A stretch of DNA of 64,000 nt, from assembly GCA_033675545.1 (NCBI GenBank), contig JAWDGP010000459.1, positions 1,187,501-1,251,500 of the forward strand. The letters run 5' to 3'. The position numbers and the translations under genes are program-made. Numbering within the stretch: the first letter of the stretch is position 1; every line of letters starts with the position of its first letter. Positions 23,743 through 33,541 of this stretch are shown one piece after another. Under the pieces are notes generated by a model, which saw only the letters and a list, made by a program, of their open reading frames with translations, did not search any database and was not told the DNA's origin. Origin of the DNA: Elysia crispata. Its lineage: Eukaryota > Mollusca > Gastropoda > Plakobranchidae.

Positions 23743-26700
23743 ACAGATCTGATTCTAGATATTTTTTACATGATTATTGGCCTTAGAATATATTGACGAT
23801 CTTACGAATTTTGTTAGATCCAGGTGTTGAAAACTTAACTAAATATTTCATGAGGAACAGATTGACAACTTACTGGAAATTTGTTATATTTTACTTTAAA
23901 TAAATAATCTAAAGAGCGTAATTCACTCTATTGTTCAATCCCTTCACTGAGAAACAGGTCAATTTAACTACAAAAATTACATTGTAACGATGAGGTTTGT
24001 TAACCTAATCTAGAGCTACATTAGATAAAATGATCAAAATCACAGATTTTGTCCAGATTGAAAAGCTTGCATCGCTTGATCATGACTCCAAACCAGAAAT
24101 GTTATTACAAATCTAAATCTAGATTTAGATATAGATCTGGTTTAAGGTTACTCTTTACATTTCAGACTTGTGTTGGAATTAACGGTGTGTCATGATGTGA
24201 CGATGGAGATGATGATAAAATGCAGACGAATAAGCGATAAGTAAACAACTCCACAGAATCAATATTAGGGATGGTTACAACTAAAATATTAGTGCAAATT
24301 CCGACGCCGCATTTGATGATATAATAAAAAAAACAATATCAATATTTAGTACAACTATATCGTCCACATGTATTGTTTCACACAGGCTGTCGGTCACAAA
24401 TTAAGGTACTGTCTGTCGATCTTGTAGAAAAAAAGTGAAATTTTTAAATCTTCAGGGTGAAAGTTAACCTTCAGAAAAAAACCTGAATTTTTCCTAAATT
24501 CTGAAAATGACCAAATTTCAGTAAAAATGGGAATGAATCTGATTGAATGGCAGGTCGGGACTATGGGAATTTAAAAAAAAAAAAACACATCAGTCTTTGC
24601 TTATTTCATTTACAGCACTGATAAAATCAACCGTACAACTGTTGAAAACAAATAAGCTAGGACTAAAGTATAAAAGGAATATTAATACCAGAGATGAGAA
24701 CTGGACACACAATTTTTTAAATGAACTTTTTAAAATCGGTCACTGCTAGTGGCCTAGGCAGGAGCATTCTCTCTCTCTACACCCCCCCCCCCTTTCCCTC
24801 AAGCTCCTTTTTTTTTTTTTGTGCTCAGACTAGGTAGGAGTTTGAATAACCTGTTGTAGCTCATCTGCAAGTCTTCCTGTGTCCCCCCAAATGTTAGTTG
24901 TTAATGCTTTCTGTACATGTATTTTATTGGCTCAGCTCAGGCACCATAAAAGCTTACTTATCAGAGTATACATAAAGTCCTATATTCTGGCTTAAATATT
25001 GCACTTCTTATCTTTTCTTTTAAAAAGACATTTGAGCTGAATATGATAAATGATAAGGTCTAGAACGTCTCACTAGGCCCTGCCTGGCCATGAAAAAAAA
25101 AATAAGTCTAACATTTAGATCTAGAATTATAATTATTTACCTTGGAATGAAAATCACCTTTTCTTGAGCAAAAAAAAAAAAAAAAAAAATGAAAACCACC
25201 ACCACGATCTAGACCTGTAATAATAGTCTCATGTCATACCCGGTTTTGATTAACTATCTAGATCTAGCGAAATTTAGGATTTCCCATTCGAACTACATAC
25301 TCGACAAGATTTAGAATTTATCTGGACAATAGAAACTGCCTAGTCGCATTAACTATTGTCAGATGAAGAAATAAGAATGATTCTTTATAGAAGAACTTGA
25401 TGGGACTGATATCGTGCACAGTTTCAACTATAATACGAATCTTGATACTGGAATTGAAATATAAATAATAAAAAAAATACACGATATCGATATAATATAT
25501 ATCGCTCAGTTTTATACCTTCCCACAGGTTGATACTCAACAGAAAACTATCGTTCTCTTCGTAGAATTATATTTTCTGTTGTTTTTTTTTGGTAGGCTTG
25601 TTGGGTTGTGCTAATAATCTGGAAAAATAAACCCAACTGATTATAATTGTTTACTTTAGGTCAGTCCAAATGCTAACACAAAAAAAAAAAAGTTGGGATT
25701 TTGAGGGTAAATACGAGTTTCCAGGTTATAACAACAAATCCAGGAGTTTCCCGGGTTTACCCGGACCATAGGCACCTCTGTTTAACCCTTTGCTGTTTAT
25801 ATTAGGCGGCGGCCATTTTGAATGTTAGGTTCAGCTTCCTGGTAACAGGGACACCCTTGTTTGTTTACATTTTTTTGGTCAGATGAGGGCTCTACAGGGG
25901 GGTTCTAGAAAATAAGCTGTAGTTAGGCCCATATGGATATTAAAGCTATGAAATTTTGATAACTTGCATACAATTGAATGTGCTTAATAATGAAACTGGT
26001 TTCGAAGAGTTTTCAGTACGTTTTAGTATTATTTTTTTATCATTTTTCTTCATTTTCATTTGAATCCCTTGCATACAGATTCACTAGAATGAACACCCCC
26101 TCCCCCCCCCAAAAAAAAAAAAAAAATCAAGAGACTGTACAGAGTGACACAAATTCAAGAGGAAAAAAAGACATAGACATTGTCAATAAAAAGGGAACAG
26201 TCCAACTTACTTTTCTTAGACTTTGTTTTCATAAACCCTAACACACTAAACAGCCTAGGCCTACAAAATAAATTTCATAAGAGATAGCACTGAGCAGAAG
26301 CTAGAAGATAAAAAAAAAAATTCTAAATCTTATTCACACACATTATAAACATCAGATCAACCTGCTTTTTTTTTTAACAAAGCATAACTTTTTTAGGGCA
26401 CTAGCTCACGAAACTGAAAATGTCATGCGCGAAATATATAAATTTAGCTTCCATCATCATAGTGAAGACGCTTTGCATGCAAAGCAAAATATTCTTGATC
26501 TTCCATCTATTCATATCTATCTAGATCTAGATGTAGAATCTAAGATTTGTTTTTTTCTTCTTCACATTTCTAAGTGAGCGAAACTAAGCTAGGCTATGTA
26601 GGAGCAGAATTGGGATGTGAACTTTAGCAACATGAAACATCGAACCGATCTCTCGTTTATAATTTAAAATTAACTTTTTAACTAGTTTTACTTTGCTTTA

Positions 26701-29700
26701 TTTCTCCTATATCATAAGTTGTCCAAGAAGTACATTCCCCCGGACTTAATATCTAGCCAAGATTCTAGACCTATATTCTCTGGAACTGGAGTCTAGATCT
26801 AGATCTAGAATCTAGACCTAGATCTAGACTCTATATATTTTCGCTCCAACTTATTTATACTCTTTCAATAAAGGATCGGGGCTGGTATCAATATTAGACT
26901 CAAAGTCTAGCTCAGTGTCGCTATCTGGAGTGTCCATGGTCAAACAAAGATAATGAACGTCACAAAGTCAGAACAAGAAAAGCTATGTGTAGAGCTAGAT
27001 CTAGTCAGAACAAACGTTGCAAGACTGAGTGTTAGGGCTTCCCCGTGCTTTCTATGTCAGGGAATCCCGTGTTATTCTGGGTCGAAGCTATTCAACTATA
27101 ATTAGAATGTTGCAATTTTCTATTTTAAGATAGGATTTACCCCAGCTTTCGTCCAAAATAGAACCCTCAAACAAAGAAAAACGCCAAGGCCGTATTTGGC
27201 CGGCTTAACCCGTAGCCAGATATATGTATAGCACGGCCGCTTTTGGCCGGGTTAAACAGGAGGCTCGCTTCCATTTTAGACCGGTTTAAACGGCAAAGGG
27301 TTAAGGCTTGATCCTTATATAATTATGAAATATCTTATAGTTTGTCCATTATATATCATTTAAATACAATCATTTTTAAAATATTGGCTGTCACAATATA
27401 AGTAGATCACTAATTCACATAGTAACTAAGTAAAATATACCATAAAATTTCAAAACTTGAAGATATAAATTAGGCTTTTCAGCCTTTTTATAACATTAAT
27501 GTATTGTTCTGATGCATCGATATTTTAAAAATGTATTTCTTCAAATGACTTAAATACATCTAAATTTATTTACAAGATAAAGAGCAACAGTAAAAGACAA
27601 GCGGGTACAACAAAAAATGTGCCTTTGCTGCGTAAGTTTGCATTTGAAAATATTTTTTATAGGACTGGGAGTGCTCAGAATTTCATGGATACATGCTCAG
27701 AACTAACTTTAGGTTATAAAAAGTTTAACGGCTTTTGACAACATTATGAAGAGTTTTAAAATGAACCCCCCCCCCAAAAAAAAAACTCAAAAAAAAAAAA
27801 AAACCCAGTAATGCATACCTTTTTGAAAAGGGGATCTCACTGGTCAGGTTGATTTTATTCTTCTGCAGCTCCAGGGTTATGTTGTTACCGAAGTTGCCAG
27901 TCTTGCCGTCAACCTTGATTCTCTCTTGTAGGTATTTCTCCTATTGAAAAGAAAAAAAAGGGCAATGGCCACAGCGTGGCAAAGCCACGAAGGCCGTATT
28001 AGGGAAGGTGACCCTAATAGCTCACTAGGGAAGGCAACCCTAGTGAGGCAGCTTCATTAAGTACAAATTAACACAAGAAACATGCAATCTATCACCAAGC
28101 AATCCTATTGTAGGCCAAACTTGAACACAAATCCCACTATATTGTTTAAGATTACAACTAAAAACTGACCTTCAGGCACAGTCAAAAGTGTTCTTTTATG
28201 ATCTGCCACAAATTTGCTTAGAAGTGAAAGAAAAAGATCAATGGTCTATGAAACTTACACACATGCTTTACAATTTTGACTATGTGGCCTATGATTAGTC
28301 CGCCCGGATTGAAAACATTCATACGATTAGAACAGCAAATGGTATTCCCCTGTAGAAAGCCTTAAGTGAGTATTCATTTGATTCTGATTGCTTCTTAGTT
28401 GCACAAGCATAGTTCTCATCCAAGCAAATGCACTTTCTTTGAGTGCATAAGAATTTGATTGCCATTGATACAATTTTTTTTAACTTAATATGTGCAGTTG
28501 TAAACAGTTGCATCAACTATTATCTATAATGTACTCCTTTGCTTTTGGCAAATTATTGCACTCCTTCATATACATAATTTTGTATTTCATTTATATTAAA
28601 AACGTTTTTTTTTTTACCCCATAAAGGTTTAATATCACTACAAAAAAGAAATCACACTGAACTCACAAAGCTAGTTGCATCCATAATGCCATCTTCAACA
28701 GGGTGGGTGCAGTCAATCATGTAGTGACGCGTAGTCTTCTTTTTCTTACCACCCTTACCAGAACTGACTTTAGCGGGACGCTTCACTGTTTTCTGTAATG
28801 AAGTCAAATCATTTTCAATGAGTTAAAAAAAAATAAACATCCATTTTTCAAATATTGATAAATGTATTTGATAGCTAAAAAAAAAAAAAAAATATATATA
28901 TATATAGATATATCAAATATAAATATTTCAAATATTGATACATGTATTTGATAGCTGTTTTTTTTTCTTTTTTCTTTTTCAGTAATACTTCCTTATTATT
29001 GATATACAGCAAAAACTTGCATTTGAGATCACAATACTTGCAAGAGCACGATGACCCTAACCACTCTATTCTCAAGATTACTCATCTTTGGCGCTAACAG
29101 ACACTTTTGTTTAAGACTTAGGTGACGAAGAAACTTTGGAAGTCTATCGAAGTCAACCATCAACTTTTGGTGTCACACTGAAGCTTTGACTTAGAAAGCA
29201 TAGAATTTCTTCATTTTCACCAAAACAGACCTTGAAACAAACTAACTTTAGACTAGATGGCACTACATTGTTTAACCTACACCATTAACTGCAAGATTTC
29301 ACTGTTGCCATAGGGGGGGGGGGGGAATAATGAGATAATGATCAAACTGCTTGCAGATCTTAACAAGAAAATAACTTTAGCAAAAAAAAAAAAAAAGGGA
29401 AATATGAAGCAATATCACATACGGACCATTTCACTGAAAAAAAATTAACATGGGAAACAATGAAGTCCACATGGTAATAAACGACAGGGAAAACCTGATG
29501 TCATCCATCACTGTCAGGTGACAGGTCGGCCCCTGCACTGCGGTGGTCGCTTACTGCACATGCTAGTGCAGTGGTATGCAACAACTTTGTAATACAAAAG
29601 AAATTTCTCCATCTTTACATCACAATATCTCCAAAACTATTCGCAGCATAAACATCCTTGTAACTTGTTTATTTAACAGTTGTATTAAGACATTAAATTT

Positions 29701-32408
29701 TAAAAGCCGGTGAAAATTTGGTTCTTCTACGTTAATATTTGTGAGTTTCATAAACGAGTTGTTTAAGGTGTTATTTTGTCTACGATTATTACCGCTAATT
29801 ATGACTTGATACATTTAATTGTTAATTAATAAAAAGCTGATCGAACAATTTTCTTTAAATGAATATAAATCAAAACTAGAAAAGCTATGTTTTGATGTGG
29901 TGCAATTTTTTTTTCATTGGGAGCGCTAATAGTGTATCTTTATGCTTGTGAATTTACTTTTTTTACATTTCAGGATTACTAACTTATTGTAAAAATGGAG
30001 CATTCCATCGAGTCACATACTCGTTGTGTTAACAAACTGTGTCGCATTTGTGGAAACCTTTGTTGTGTCACTAAGAAACAAAAGAAAAACAATGATCGGG
30101 CCCACAAATGTGCACTAATTGCCACAGACATTTTTTTGATATACGGTATAGAAGTAAATCAAGAACAAGAGGACACTTATTCTAAAAGTATTTGTGGAAA
30201 ATGTTTCACAAAGATTAGAGACATTAAAAGAACAAACAGCAACACGGTTCTGACACGAGCACAGGAAATTTTTAATATAAACAAAAACAAATGGTGCTCG
30301 TTTAGAGGGACTTTAACAGAAGACTGCACGTTATGCAGTCACCGCTACAGTCTTATTGGTGGCTGTATCAAACGTAAGACAACATCGAATGAGTACCCTT
30401 ACCTATTGATTCTTATGTGTGAATATGAAAAAAAATTATCGATCGGTTTTGCCTATTTTTTATCATAAAATCATATCTTTTCTTTTTGAAAATTTCTAAA
30501 AACACCTATTTTCATTCTTCGATCACATAAAGACTATTGAAGCTAATATTTTCGCTGTTGCTTGTCCATTATTTGCATCTTTTATATTTGTTCAACGTAA
30601 AATAACTAGAGAAAATATTAAGATTATCTTGTTCAGCGATTAAATGAAAGACGGGGTGTAAACGCGATAAAACCATGCTTGTTTTGAGCCGCCTGAGGTA
30701 ACCTGATCTGATCTTGGGTTTACTGGGTCAGATCAATGACACTGTGCGGCGCCCGCTAACTAAAATAACGCTACCTGCACTCAGTGCAGCAATCTTACAG
30801 TTACACATAAGTGCAGTGAGGGACAGATTCCTCGAATTCATTGAGGAATTTTTATACGTTCGAAGAAGCCGTGTTGGAACAAATCTAATCGGCACTACAT
30901 TGTTTAACCTGCACCCTAAATCGCAAGATTTCATTGTTGCCATGGGGGGGGGGGAATGATGAGATGAAGATCAAACTGCTACTGCTTGCAGGTCTTAACA
31001 AGAAAATAACTCTACCTAAAAAAATAGAGGACGGAAGACATAACTCCGAACAACCTTATCTGTCATCCCCAGCTTGTGTTATAGTTAGGTAAAAACTTGT
31101 CTCCAAACCCCAGGGTTTATTTGATCTTTAGATGCTAGATCTAGATTCTAAGTCTACATTCAGATCTCAGTCACAAATTTCTTTCTAACCAGGCGTTCAT
31201 TCAGTCTAAAGTCGACATTCAAACCCTTGTTCCTGAATAATCTTTAACTCAGACAAGGGCTGTCTGTCTAGGCAGAGCTAGACCTAATCCCACCAGAGGA
31301 CAAGACGAAGGTTTTAACTTGAAGCTCACTATTATCAGTTCAACAACATTCTACTTTTTGAGATATCTAGTGTCCTAATCGTCAATAAAGAGATCTTACC
31401 TGCCAGCTTTTTTTCACATTTATATATTGATTGATTAAGCAAGGAGTGGGCCCCGACAGATTTACCTGTCATCATTACTCATGTCTTATGCACATGGAAC
31501 AAGCAAATCTTGGTTACAAACAACCCCTCTGAAGTCTTAGCGACAGGTAGACTAGCAAAGGCGCAGACAGCGTTTGGTCCTGGGTGTATGGCACTAAGCT
31601 ACAGAGAAGAGGTACCTTTGAATAAATGGCTAAGCTACCTGTCCACAAATTGTTTCTACACAGTGAAGGAGGTGTAAGGCGCGTTTGATTGAAATTTAAG
31701 ATCTGCGAATGTGATGTAAGTCTCTGTCATATTTGTAATGAGATGAACATTTTTTTTCTCTTATTTTGGGCTGATTGTTCCAAGAAAACATGTTTTAACT
31801 GTAAACTAGTTCGACGAAAACGTAGGATCAAGAAGGGAAGAGCGAATCAGGAGGGAAAACAGATGAGTCCGAGAGATTCGTGATTTCGAGGGATACGTGT
31901 TCTAATGTACATAATTGTTATTAATACCTTTTAAAATATTGTGTTGCCATTTGATATCAACTAGATCTAGATCTTTAGCTTATTTTTATTTTTAGCTGTT
32001 TCAACGTCTGAAAAAGAAACGCAAAATGTCATGTTTTTATCGAGTTGATTGAGAGGGCTTGTCTACTTCATAAGGGGAGATAGGGTAATTTCTAACCTGA
32101 ACAAAACACTGCACTGTAATAGATCAAGATCTATTTTTATATAATAAGGCCTAGAGTTAAGCCCGTCAGTAGTAATGATGTGTGTGTGAGTGGTACTAAA
32201 TCTAGATCTAGATCTAGATTAGATTAGATCTAGATCTAGTGGGGGGGGGGAGTTAGTTCATAAAGCTGCATATACAGTAAAGGCCAGATAACATAAATAG
32301 GTGCCTGCAAATCTTGCGAGTTCGTATGTACAAAAAGTTCACTGACGCTAAAAAATGTACTGTTTCTCTAAAGTTTCAATTCACACTTACTCCAGTAGCG
32401 GGTGCCAT
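20893..32408 (-). CDS. RPL22: 60S ribosomal protein L22 (eL22)
   Basis: Exons in transcription order: 32408-32391, 28792-28667, 27940-27819, 21034-20893 (18+126+122+142 = 408 nt, 135 aa plus stop). Donor and acceptor signals and phases (0, 0, 2) fit. Exon 1 encodes MAPATG. Exon 2 has the basic tail and [18 protein letters not shown]. Exon 3 has [13 protein letters not shown] and the [11 protein letters not shown] strand. Exon 4 has [20 protein letters not shown] and the acidic end NQDDEEEED. These match the eL22 family over its whole length; the vertebrate protein is 128 aa. eL22 is a non-essential large-subunit protein that binds rRNA and, in other species, specific RNA stem-loops. The three introns span 11.2 kb and are loaded with transposons, yet the coding frame is clean. 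Confidence 0.97.
21323..21380. repeat. Dispersed palindromic repeat, copy 1
   Basis: About 58 bp beginning ATGGCCAGGGTCAC and ending GGTATTTGGCCA, with CAGCTGC and GCAGCTG arms in between, so it can fold on itself. A related copy lies about 1.1 kb away at 22414-22470. It may be a small MITE family. Confidence 0.6.
22414..22470. repeat. Dispersed palindromic repeat, copy 2
   Basis: Same start (ATGGCCAGGGTCAC) and end (TTGGTATTTGGCCA) as the copy at 21323, with a changed centre (GAGAGCAGCTAACC). Same orientation. Confidence 0.6.
23251..25780. mobile_element. hAT-like non-autonomous element (candidate)
   Basis: The ends carry a perfect 12-bp inverted repeat, CAGAGGTGCCTA at 23251-23262 and its complement at 25769-25780. 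CAG-rich, GGTGCC-containing termini are common in hAT elements. No transposase is visible in the 2.5 kb. Once the adjacent piggyBac-like insertion (25786-27300) is set aside, TTTAAG is found on both sides, which fits a target duplication, though an exact 8-bp hAT duplication is not seen. Confidence 0.5.
25786..27300. mobile_element. Non-autonomous piggyBac-like element with TTAA flanks
   Basis: It begins CCCTTTGCTGTTTA (25786) and ends with the complement of CCCTTTGCCGTTTA (27300): a 14-bp inverted repeat with one mismatch. TTAA directly flanks both ends (25782-25785 and 27301-27304). The subterminal regions are GC-rich and share GGCCG-type motifs. No transposase is encoded, and its termini differ from those of the transposase relic at 17654, so it belongs to another piggyBac family. 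Confidence 0.82.
27941..28666 (-). other. RPL22 intron 2 (726 bp)
   Basis: GTGAGT donor at 28666 and CAATAG acceptor at 27942-27941. The acceptor-proximal 110 bases contain three perfect hairpins (27975-28047). The rest shows nothing else. Confidence 0.85.
27975..28047 (-). promoter_or_regulatory. Three tandem perfect hairpins next to the RPL22 exon 3 acceptor
   Basis: Stem-loops are at 28047-28021 (10-bp stem, 7-nt loop), 28019-27997 (8-bp stem, 7-nt loop) and 27989-27975 (6-bp stem CGTGGC/GCCACG, 3-nt loop) in transcript order. The first two are clearly related (loops TTGCCTT and TCACCTT, shared AGGG/CCCT stems), and their stem differences are paired: where one base changes, its partner changes too. 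They end about 35 nt before the acceptor, bracketing the likely branch-point region. A splicing-control role is inference; a small mobile repeat is the alternative. Confidence 0.6.
28845..28955. repeat. Local direct repeat of about 31 bp
   Basis: TTTCAAATATTGATAMATG followed by TATTTGATAGCT occurs at about 28847 and again at about 28925, separated by A-rich and TA-rich sequence. Confidence 0.75.
29259..29378. repeat. Direct repeat flanking the deleted transposon, left copy
   Basis: About 120 bp starting GGCACTACATTGTTTAACCT, containing GCAAGATTTCACTGTTGCC, a long G run, and ending TCTTAACAAGAAAATAACT. It is about 90% similar by eye to 30891-31012 in the same orientation. Confidence 0.85.
29487..30786 (+). 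mobile_element. RAG1-N-terminus-like transposon, internally deleted copy
   Basis: 1.3 kb sharing both ends with the 3.9-kb element at 39146-43088. The left part (from GGGAAAACCTGATGTCATCC through the N-terminal frame) and the right part (from about 30392 to CTGCACTCAGTG) are joined, and about 2.7 kb of the transposase body is missing. The junction near 30386-30392 falls at a short GAGTA/GAATG-like match. Relative to the long copy there are about 23-27 extra bases inserted at the left CACTG (29511-29536). Confidence 0.85.
29995..30468 (+). CDS. Zinc-binding N-terminal domain ORF of the deleted RAG1-N-like transposon
   Basis: 157 codons, intact. The first 130 or so residues are nearly identical to the N-terminus of the long copy; the last 27 run into the deletion junction and downstream sequence. 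Cys pattern: [10 protein letters not shown] near residues 15-24, then CGKC at about residue 72, then CTLC at about residue 112 followed by a basic CIKRK. The seven residues LCRICGN match vertebrate RAG1 exactly, and the order CRIC..., C..C, W...C..C..., KRK follows the RAG1 N-terminal zinc-binding region. It has no catalytic core. It could be expressed as a stand-alone DNA- or protein-binding peptide, or simply be a recent deletion product not yet decayed. Confidence 0.75.
   Translation: MEHSIESHTRCVNKLCRICGNLCCVTKKQKKNNDRAHKCALIATDIFLIYGIEVNQEQEDTYSKSICGKCFTKIRDIKRTNSNTVLTRAQEIFNINKNKWCSFRGTLTEDCTLCSHRYSLIGGCIKRKTTSNEYPYLLILMCEYEKKLSIGFAYFLS
30891..31012. repeat. Direct repeat flanking the deleted transposon, right copy
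   Basis: Same orientation as 29259-29378. It begins GGCACTACATTGTTTAACCT and ends TCTTAACAAGAAAATAACT, with a G run in the middle and a small ACTGCT expansion. Confidence 0.85.
32198..32248. repeat. GATCTA hexamer tract with G run
   Basis: Tandem TCTAGA/GATCTA units, self-complementary, followed by a run of Gs. One of several such tracts in the window (also near 26510, 26790, 31134, 31960, 34500, 34725, 34900 and 50162). Confidence 0.85.
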
Positions 32409-32456
32409 CTTGAAGAGCGTGGATCAGAAAGGAAGAAACGAAAGAGGAAGAGGAAG
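32409..32456 (-). promoter_or_regulatory. Pyrimidine-rich 5' leader (TOP-like) of RPL22
   Basis: Upstream of the RPL22 ATG the minus strand reads as an almost pure pyrimidine tract (CTTCCTCTTCCTCTTTC then TTTCTTCCTTTCTG). 5' terminal oligopyrimidine tracts are the norm for ribosomal protein mRNAs and place growth-dependent (TOR pathway) control on translation. The exact start site is not known; no TATA box is evident. Confidence 0.65.
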
Positions 32457-33001
32457 TTAATGGCGAGAACTGCTGGTTGTTGTGAACAGTGAGAACTAGA
32501 AAACTATATTGAAATAATCTAATTTTTTTTCTTCTTTCTATCAAATTAATTAAGAACTAAAAAAGTGAGCTTTTAAGTTATTTTTTTAATTAATTCATAA
32601 TAACAGTAGCATAATTCTAAACAAGAACCAAAACATTTCTCTCCGTCTAACTGCCAAAATAATCATTATATCACAATGATTTTTTTTTTAATTAAAGGGA
32701 ATGCCCTTTAACAAAGAGTTACAAAGAGAATATTTCTTCTTATGCAAATTTTATTTCCCATTTTTTTTCTTCAAATTTCACATCAATGTGCATAATTGAA
32801 GACGCTATTAATTGGCACGCTAACAACGACTAAAAGAACTCATGACTTCCACGTAGGTAGTGAAACTTGTGAAATCGCATTCCCTATGTATATAAATTAT
32901 TCTGTGATGCAAGAGCACAGTAAATGGTTCGTTAAGAGTAAGGAGGAAATTTTAAAAATAACAATAGCTACAACAAAAACAACAGCAACAACAATAACAA
33001 T

Positions 33002-33540
<539 letters not shown>

Positions 33541-33541
<1 letters not shown>

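Larger units (their letters stand above)
21035..27818 (-). other. RPL22 intron 3 (6.8 kb), transposon-rich
   Basis: GTATGC donor and TTGTAATAG acceptor on the minus strand. It contains a T-run/G-run junction at about 21394-21426, two copies of a TGGCCAGGGTCAC palindromic repeat, an AT dinucleotide stretch near 22008-22050, a hAT-like element (23251-25780) and a piggyBac-like non-autonomous element (25786-27300). No other gene is recognisable. Confidence 0.8.
28793..32390 (-). other. RPL22 intron 1 (3.6 kb)
   Basis: GTAAGT donor after MAPATG and TTACAG acceptor. It contains a duplicated 31-bp AT-rich segment (28845-28955), 120-bp direct repeats (29259-29378 and 30891-31012), the deleted RAG1-N-like transposon (29487-30786) and several TCTAGA tracts near 31134, 31960 and 32198-32240. 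Confidence 0.8.
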
